Shown: in pieces, positions 7,771 to 11,407 of the stretch
Position numbering within the stretch: position 1 is the first letter of the stretch
Layout: the number at the start of each line of letters is the position of its first letter
From: Entamoeba invadens IP1
Taxonomy: Eukaryota; Evosea; Mastigamoebida; Endamoebidae
Assembly (NCBI RefSeq): GCF_000330505.1
Contig: NW_004443767.1
Coordinates: 728,224 to 739,630 of the forward strand
Direction of reading: 5' to 3'
DNA: 11,407 nucleotides
Position numbers and translations under genes: made by a program
Notes under the pieces: model-generated
What the model was told of the DNA's origin: nothing
Seen by the model: the letters and a program-made list of their open reading frames with translations, nothing else
Databases searched by the model: none

Positions 7771-7967
7771 GGAAACCGAGTGAGACGGAGCATTGAAAAG
7801 AAGGCTCTGAAGACACACTCAAACAGTCTGTTTGTGCACCGTTTCACCCACTTTCCAAGTCCTCCCTTGGCGCGGATCCCCCCTGACCCCCCGCAAGCGG
7901 GGGGAATCACATCCGCGTCCACACAGTACGGACAAGGAAAGTGGGTGACATGGGGACGCACAAACAG
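7771..7967. repeat. GC-rich nested foldback in the MITE interior
   Basis: Four exact inverted pairs share a centre near 7895: CTGTTTGTGC 7828-7837 with 7958-7967; TCACCCACTTTCC 7844-7856 with 7936-7948; CGCGGAT 7871-7877 with 7911-7917; and CCCCCCGC 7887-7894 with 7897-7904 (two-base loop). Together they would form a long interrupted hairpin as RNA or cruciform DNA. Upstream segments offer competing partners: 7771-7791 pairs with 7836-7856 (17 of 21 positions, counting one G-U), and 7820-7826 pairs with 7828-7834. The foldback is off-centre relative to the element (centre 7834.5), so it is not simply the terminal-repeat symmetry. A transcribed structured RNA is possible but nothing here proves transcription. 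Confidence 0.7.
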
Positions 7968-8022
7968 TGGCTGAAAAGTGGACTCCCTTCAAAAAACACT
8001 TGCGGCAAATATTTTATTTTGG

Positions 8023-8054
8023 TAAACGGGGTGAGGGTGGGAAAGGTCTGCCCC
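8023..8054 (-). repeat. Right terminal inverted repeat of the MITE
   Basis: Read on the minus strand it begins GGGGCAGACCTTTCCCACCC, matching the left end except for a T/C and a C/T difference. The second copy of AATTTTTTC follows at 8055-8063. Complementarity stops abruptly inside 8023, so the shared ends are about 32 bp. Confidence 0.88.
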
Positions 8055-8063
8055 AATTTTTTC

Positions 8064-8134
8064 TTAAATGGATTTGATGATTGGAGTTGCAAAAATAGAA
8101 TTATTTGTATACGAAATAACGAAACCCTAAGTCA
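8064..8134 (+). promoter_or_regulatory. Upstream region of the HAD hydrolase gene
   Basis: Only 71 bp separate the MITE target duplication from the first ATG of the HAD gene. An in-frame TAA at 8117-8119 blocks a longer protein. No good GAAC box or AAAAATTCA initiator is seen, only AAAAATAGAATTATT at 8092-8106, a weak match. Promoter elements may lie inside or beyond the MITE. Confidence 0.35.
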
Positions 8135-8851
8135 ATGACTCATCAAGGAAGGTGGGTTACTGAGAAAGAAGAGATGTCGATTAGATATAAGGCGATTGTG
8201 ATAGACCACGATGACACCGCGTTTGACAGCACGCCGTCCGTTCATTACCCTGCGTATGTCAGATACTGCGAAGAGAAGATGCCGAAAGACTTTAAGATGT
8301 TAACACTAGAAGGGTGGTATGAGATGTTATGGCATTCGGACATTTCAGTGTATCAAAAGGAAGTCATGAAACTCACCCCAGAAGAACAGAAAATTGAGTT
8401 TTTCATGTGGAAAGAATTTGTAGGGAGATTTACCCCGAATATGTTTCCAGGGTTCTTGGAGTTCTTAAAGGAATTTAGAAGAAGAGGAGGGATCATCGCT
8501 GTTTGCTCGCACTCGACACAAGACGACATCGAAAGGAACTACGCGAGATATAACTTTCAACCGGAAGTCATTTACGGGTACTCGAGAGAACACCCAGAGA
8601 TGTGTAAACCATATACATACCCCATTGAAAATTTGAAGGAAAAATACCACTTGGAAGCGAAGGACATTGCTATGATCGATGACTTGTCACCAGGATTCCA
8701 AATGGCGAAGAAATGTGGAGTCGACTGCATTGGAGTTATCTATGGGAAAGGTCACGACACGATTAAAGGAGAAATAGCGAAAACGTGTAAAAAGACGTTT
8801 GACACAGTTGAGGGATTGAAGGAATATATCTTGATGAACACAGAAGAGTAA
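8135..8851 (+). CDS. HAD-superfamily hydrolase (phosphatase-like)
   Basis: The 238-codon frame encodes a haloacid dehalogenase-fold hydrolase; such enzymes mostly remove phosphate from small metabolites through an aspartyl-phosphate. All four motifs are visible. Motif I is DHDDT (nucleophile Asp24, acid/base Asp26). Motif II is Ser125 in AVCSHS. Motif III is probably Lys158 in CKPYTYP. Motif IV is Asp182-Asp183 in MIDDLSPG. A helical cap lies between motifs I and II (about residues 35-105), the C1-cap layout of phosphoglycolate phosphatase-like enzymes. No signal peptide or membrane segment is seen, so it is probably cytosolic. A second start, Met14 (8174), just before the fold begins, is equally plausible because the first 13 residues add no domain. 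The substrate cannot be told. The compact form suggests a bacterial-type enzyme, possibly gained by lateral transfer; this is inference. Confidence 0.85.
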   Translation: MTHQGRWVTEKEEMSIRYKAIVIDHDDTAFDSTPSVHYPAYVRYCEEKMPKDFKMLTLEGWYEMLWHSDISVYQKEVMKLTPEEQKIEFFMWKEFVGRFTPNMFPGFLEFLKEFRRRGGIIAVCSHSTQDDIERNYARYNFQPEVIYGYSREHPEMCKPYTYPIENLKEKYHLEAKDIAMIDDLSPGFQMAKKCGVDCIGVIYGKGHDTIKGEIAKTCKKTFDTVEGLKEYILMNTEE

Positions 8852-9009
8852 GAGAGAATGTTTTATTGGGAGTATTCTAACTCATTTTAAGTAATACATT
8901 TTTAATACTTTATTTTTAGTACATTTATTTTTTGTTGTATTTATAGAAATAGAATAATATGGAACTGGTACAGTATTGGATAAACTATAATATATCTATT
9001 AAATAAAGT
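8852..9009 (+). promoter_or_regulatory. Intergenic spacer with candidate promoter of the TLDc gene
   Basis: AT-rich 158-bp spacer. GAACT at 8962-8966 matches the core of the Entamoeba GAAC element about 45 bases before the ATG at 9010, and TATAATATAT (8986-8995) could serve as a TATA-like box. No convincing initiator is seen at the start. The T-rich first half probably holds the 3' end of the HAD transcript. Confidence 0.4.
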
Positions 9010-10054
9010 ATGCTGAGTGCCACTCTTCCTCAAATAACAGAATTAAGCGCTGCTCTGTCGGAAACACTTCAACTGCTTTCTAAGATAACTTTCAATTCAT
9101 CTTTTTATGACGACTCGAGTTTAAGTATTGAAGAACGAGTCGAGAAGATAGAAACACATTTAGACAAACTCAACGAAGTCATGCAAAGGAAAAAACCACT
9201 TGTCTAGAAGTCAAAGTACTTATATCTTCAATTGGAAAATCAGTTGAAGGCATTTGAAAATAATAAATATGAAGTATTCGAAAAAAAATAGTAATGAGCT
9301 TTATTTTACACGATATTCGGATACCCGAACATCTCTGCATATCAAGAGTTTCTCTCGAAAATCCCAAACCCGAGTGAAGACGACAGAAAACATGCCCAAG
9401 AGTATCAAGTTAAAAAGACAGAAGAAATCCGACACTCTCAGACTTATATTGATCAAAGAAGTTTAATGACGAAATGAATGAAAAGACACGACAGATTAAC
9501 ATTAATTCACGTCTTGAATCACGTCGATCTTATGAAAAAAAGTTCTATGAACCTTGTGGACTCACTGTTGAAGAGTTCTTTGCGTTAGCTGGGATATGCC
9601 AAACGTGTTTTAATGGTGTTTGTTTTGATAGTCAGGTTGATGGTTGGGGATTAAACGACTCCGTCTTTGAATCCAAAGTGTTAGGGCGCTCGAAGTTGTA
9701 TTTTTTGATCGACAATGGTTATCAGAAGTTTGGAGGAGTGTTGTATGACTCTGTTATTCATTATCAATGGAATTACAATACACTGCCTTCATATTTTCAC
9801 TGAGTACGTCGAACGTGGTGCTCCCCAAAGTGTATCATATCAATCCACAATACAGCGCAAATGCGTTTTATCTCCATCAAGCGTCAGGTGCTCTCTTTGT
9901 TTTTGGAGGGAATGATCATAACATCTTAATCAATAGAAGAGGACTCAACAATAGTAAAACTAGTCGTGGGCCAACATACAACACTAATGGAAATGTCGTC
10001 CAGTCCTATCGCGAGTTTGAACCAGTGAAAATCATTGTGTTCACTTTGGAATGA
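9010..10054 (+). pseudogene. Broken TLDc-domain protein gene (stops and two frameshifts)
   Basis: Four blocks of protein-like sequence lie end to end. Block 1 (9010-9204) is a helical, probably coiled-coil N-terminus ended by TAG at 9205. The same frame continues (9208-9288) to a TAG-TAA-TGA run at 9289-9297, then again (9298-9474, including NISAYQEFLSKIPNPSEDD) to TGA at 9475. The frame then shifts (open from 9453) into a TLDc start with VFESKVLGRSKLYFLI and FGGVLYDSVI, and ends at 9801. A second shift near 9770-9785 leads to the TLDc C-terminus (AFIFSL, ALFVFGG, FEPVKIIVF), ending in TGA at 10052. Both shifts go the same way, as if one base was lost each time; with both restored the length divides by three (about 348 codons). 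TLDc proteins form a sizeable family in Entamoeba, and the domain is linked elsewhere to oxidative-stress resistance and V-ATPase binding. No GT-AG intron that I tried removes the stops. Sequencing error is the main alternative. Confidence 0.75.
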
Positions 10055-10112
10055 AATTCAGACATTTGGTTTCTTTGTTTTACTCACTATTAATAACAAG
10101 AGATGAACCTCA
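10055..10112. other. Convergent intergenic spacer
   Basis: Only 58 bp separate the stop of the TLDc pseudogene from the stop of the minus-strand gene. Both strands must place 3'-end signals here; a T-rich tract (10067-10081) serves the plus strand and AT-rich TATTAATAG-like sequence serves the minus strand. Confidence 0.5.
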
Positions 10113-11407
10113 CTAATAATTTTGATTATCGTAGTGAATCAGTAGACTCATGTCAAACCCATTGGCGATATCAGCAACGCCGTCACTGATTTTCACTTCT
10201 TTCACTAACTCACAAAGACAGGGGTTTGAGACACTGTTCGTGTACTTCTTGAAGTTGGTGAAGACCTCGTCGATGTTTTCAAATGTATCACTGCCGTGGC
10301 TTTTCTTATAAGAAAGTACTACTTTGTGCAACTCCATGCAGTTATCTAACATCGAGTCGATACCACTTCTTGCTTTTAACAGTGAAATAGCGCAGATGGC
10401 ATTTTTGTGTAGAGTGAATTTCATAAAGACTTCTTGCTTCTTAGTTGTCTGTTCTAAGCAGAATATCTTGATGTCATCGAGCTTGATTTGTTCAAAGCCA
10501 AATCGATTGAACGCATTTTGAATTGTTCGAATGATTTGGGCTTGCCCGTTGTGGATTTTGAATATGATTTCACCAATTTGATTGTTTTTCAACTCCCAAC
10601 AGACACTTTTCACGCGTTGTATGTTATGTAACACCGCCCATTCAATGATATCACACACTATATCTCTCTTCCTTGGCGCTAAAAACTGAATTGCTAGTCC
10701 CAAAGGCATTTCCTCTTCTATCGAAGCAAACTCAAAGACATTGGGTCTCTTCATCGAGAAGTCAATGCGGTGTTGGACAAACTTTGGTCGAATGGCCTCG
10801 ATTTGCGTCTTTAAAGGTAACAAATTGACGTCGAAAGTACTTGTAGTACTTCCTTCTTCCGTTGTTTGTGTGTATAAACTCTCAAAGGGGAAGGTCTGTC
10901 GTAACGAGACAAAGTCGACTGCGGTTGACAAGACAAACCAAGTCGGGACGTTATTTCCTTTCTTCTTCTCGCGTTTGTAGACGGCAAACTTCTCGTTCTC
11001 TGCGACAAAGCGTGGTAAGTTTGTCAACACCGAGTCGAAGTTAAGAGGCCTGTCCGATCGTTTTTGGAAGAAGTCTCGTTCTCTGCAGTTCAATCCCGAG
11101 ATTTTATCTGTCTCTGAATGACCAGTAGCCATTCCTATATCATCGGAATCGTTCGAGACACTCTCGTCACTTGAACTCTTCTGTGAGTCTTCGTCGTCTT
11201 TGAAATCCTTTTCGTCGGAGTCTGCGAAGTCCTCCGACGCCGTCTTCTCAGTCTTCTCTTCCTTTTTCTCGAGTGCGGGAGACGATATTAGCTTCAACAG
11301 ATGTGATGCTCCACATTTGGTATTAAAGTAAAAGATAACACTCTTTTGAGTTGTTTTGTCTCCTTTGTGATAAGGACAATTCACCCGTAACCACTCTTCA
11401 TCGTCTC
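10113..11407 (-). CDS. Unknown protein with acidic Ser/Asp-rich tract, 5'-partial
   Basis: The minus-strand frame is open from the window edge at 11407 down to TAG at 10113-10115. It has no in-frame ATG at its upstream end; the GTG at 11382-11384 is internal, since the preceding codons read on as DDEEWLRV. The gene therefore starts outside the window, and 431 complete codons (without the stop) are visible. Numbering from that GTG as residue 1, residues 3-28 contain Cys3, His6, Cys24 and His28, which could bind one zinc ion. Residues 39-82 are a low-complexity Lys/Glu then Ser/Asp tract, typical of a disordered, phosphorylatable linker. Residues from about 110 to 423 look like folded alpha/beta sequence, with no signal peptide or membrane segment. 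I do not recognise the family. The composition and codon use resemble the intact genes to the left, and the frame is uninterrupted, so it is very probably a real gene. Confidence 0.7.
   Translation of the reverse strand, partial: DDEEWLRVNCPYHKGDKTTQKSVIFYFNTKCGASHLLKLISSPALEKKEEKTEKTASEDFADSDEKDFKDDEDSQKSSSDESVSNDSDDIGMATGHSETDKISGLNCRERDFFQKRSDRPLNFDSVLTNLPRFVAENEKFAVYKREKKKGNNVPTWFVLSTAVDFVSLRQTFPFESLYTQTTEEGSTTSTFDVNLLPLKTQIEAIRPKFVQHRIDFSMKRPNVFEFASIEEEMPLGLAIQFLAPRKRDIVCDIIEWAVLHNIQRVKSVCWELKNNQIGEIIFKIHNGQAQIIRTIQNAFNRFGFEQIKLDDIKIFCLEQTTKKQEVFMKFTLHKNAICAISLLKARSGIDSMLDNCMELHKVVLSYKKSHGSDTFENIDEVFTNFKKYTNSVSNPCLCELVKEVKISDGVADIANGFDMSLLIHYDNQNY

Larger units (their letters stand above)
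7615..8054. mobile_element. Non-autonomous Mutator-like MITE with 32-bp TIRs and 9-bp target duplication
   Basis: A 440-bp element bounded by inverted repeats of 32 bp (7615-7646 and 8023-8054; 30 of 32 positions complementary). It is flanked by an exact 9-bp direct duplication AATTTTTTC (7606-7614 and 8055-8063) that begins exactly where the inverted repeats stop. A 9-bp target duplication is the hallmark of Mutator-superfamily transposition, and Mutator-like elements are known in Entamoeba. There is no transposase, so it would depend on an enzyme encoded elsewhere. The interior starts AT-rich and becomes markedly GC-rich with nested inverted repeats. Open frames inside it (for example 7719-7961 minus and 7780-7974 plus) look like by-products of the GC-rich, self-complementary sequence rather than genes. 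The duplication is T-rich, which weakens it slightly as evidence. Confidence 0.85.

Noticed and set aside
7807..7813. Hammerhead ribozyme core (CTGAAGA)
   Set aside because: No GAAA follows a closing stem II and no stem III with a cleavage triplet can be drawn; the nearby GAAAC is on the wrong side.
7719..7974. Protein-coding frames inside the MITE on both strands
   Set aside because: They sit on a GC-rich self-complementary sequence with few stops in either direction, and their predicted sequences look alike on both strands. No known domain.
9202..9298. Intron explaining the stops in the TLDc gene
   Set aside because: No GTTTGT-type donor occurs before 9205 in a usable phase. GT at 9202 or 9215 leaves a stop, and GT at 9125 would remove the coiled-coil segment.
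9254..9466. Separate small basic protein in the frame starting at 9254
   Set aside because: The overlapping frame (9298-9474) reads as ordinary protein continuous with its flanks, whereas this one is Lys/Arg/Ser-biased and is a shadow.
11382..11384. GTG (minus strand) as the start of the right-hand gene
   Set aside because: The frame is open through seven more complete codons (DDEEWLR) to the window edge, so the GTG is an internal valine.

Overview
The window looks like nuclear DNA of an Entamoeba-type amoeba, probably one rich in DNA transposons such as E. invadens. Genes are compact and intronless, and the spacers between them are very AT-rich. A GAAC-like box and an AAAAATTCA-like initiator sit within about 20 bases of one start codon, as described for Entamoeba core promoters. 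The gene set also fits: a gp210 nucleoporin, a TLDc-domain protein, a bacterial-looking HAD phosphatase and DNA transposons. The species is inferred; no species-specific marker is visible.

Layout. Bases 1-1635 are the right-hand part of a Tc1/mariner (pogo/Tigger-like) transposon. It contains a DDD transposase whose N-terminus lies outside the window, three copies of a subterminal repeat, and a terminal sequence ending in CAGT (read inward) next to a TA. Bases 1638-2376 are AT-rich spacer holding the promoter of the next gene. Bases 2377-7500 encode a 1707-aa homologue of the nuclear-pore membrane glycoprotein gp210/NUP210. After a short AT-rich 3' flank comes a 440-bp non-autonomous element (7615-8054) with 32-bp terminal inverted repeats and an exact 9-bp target duplication, the signature of a Mutator-like MITE. 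Its interior is GC-rich and folds back on itself in nested arms. It sits 71 bp upstream of a HAD-family hydrolase gene (8135-8851). A TLDc-domain gene follows (9010-10054), broken by stops and two frameshifts. The right end holds the C-terminal 431 complete codons of a minus-strand gene of unknown function that runs off the window.

The genes do not form a pathway and I see no operon or defence-type system. gp210 is a housekeeping pore gene. The other notable content is transposon insertion and gene decay. The least expected structure is the MITE with its off-centre nested foldback and competing pairing partners.
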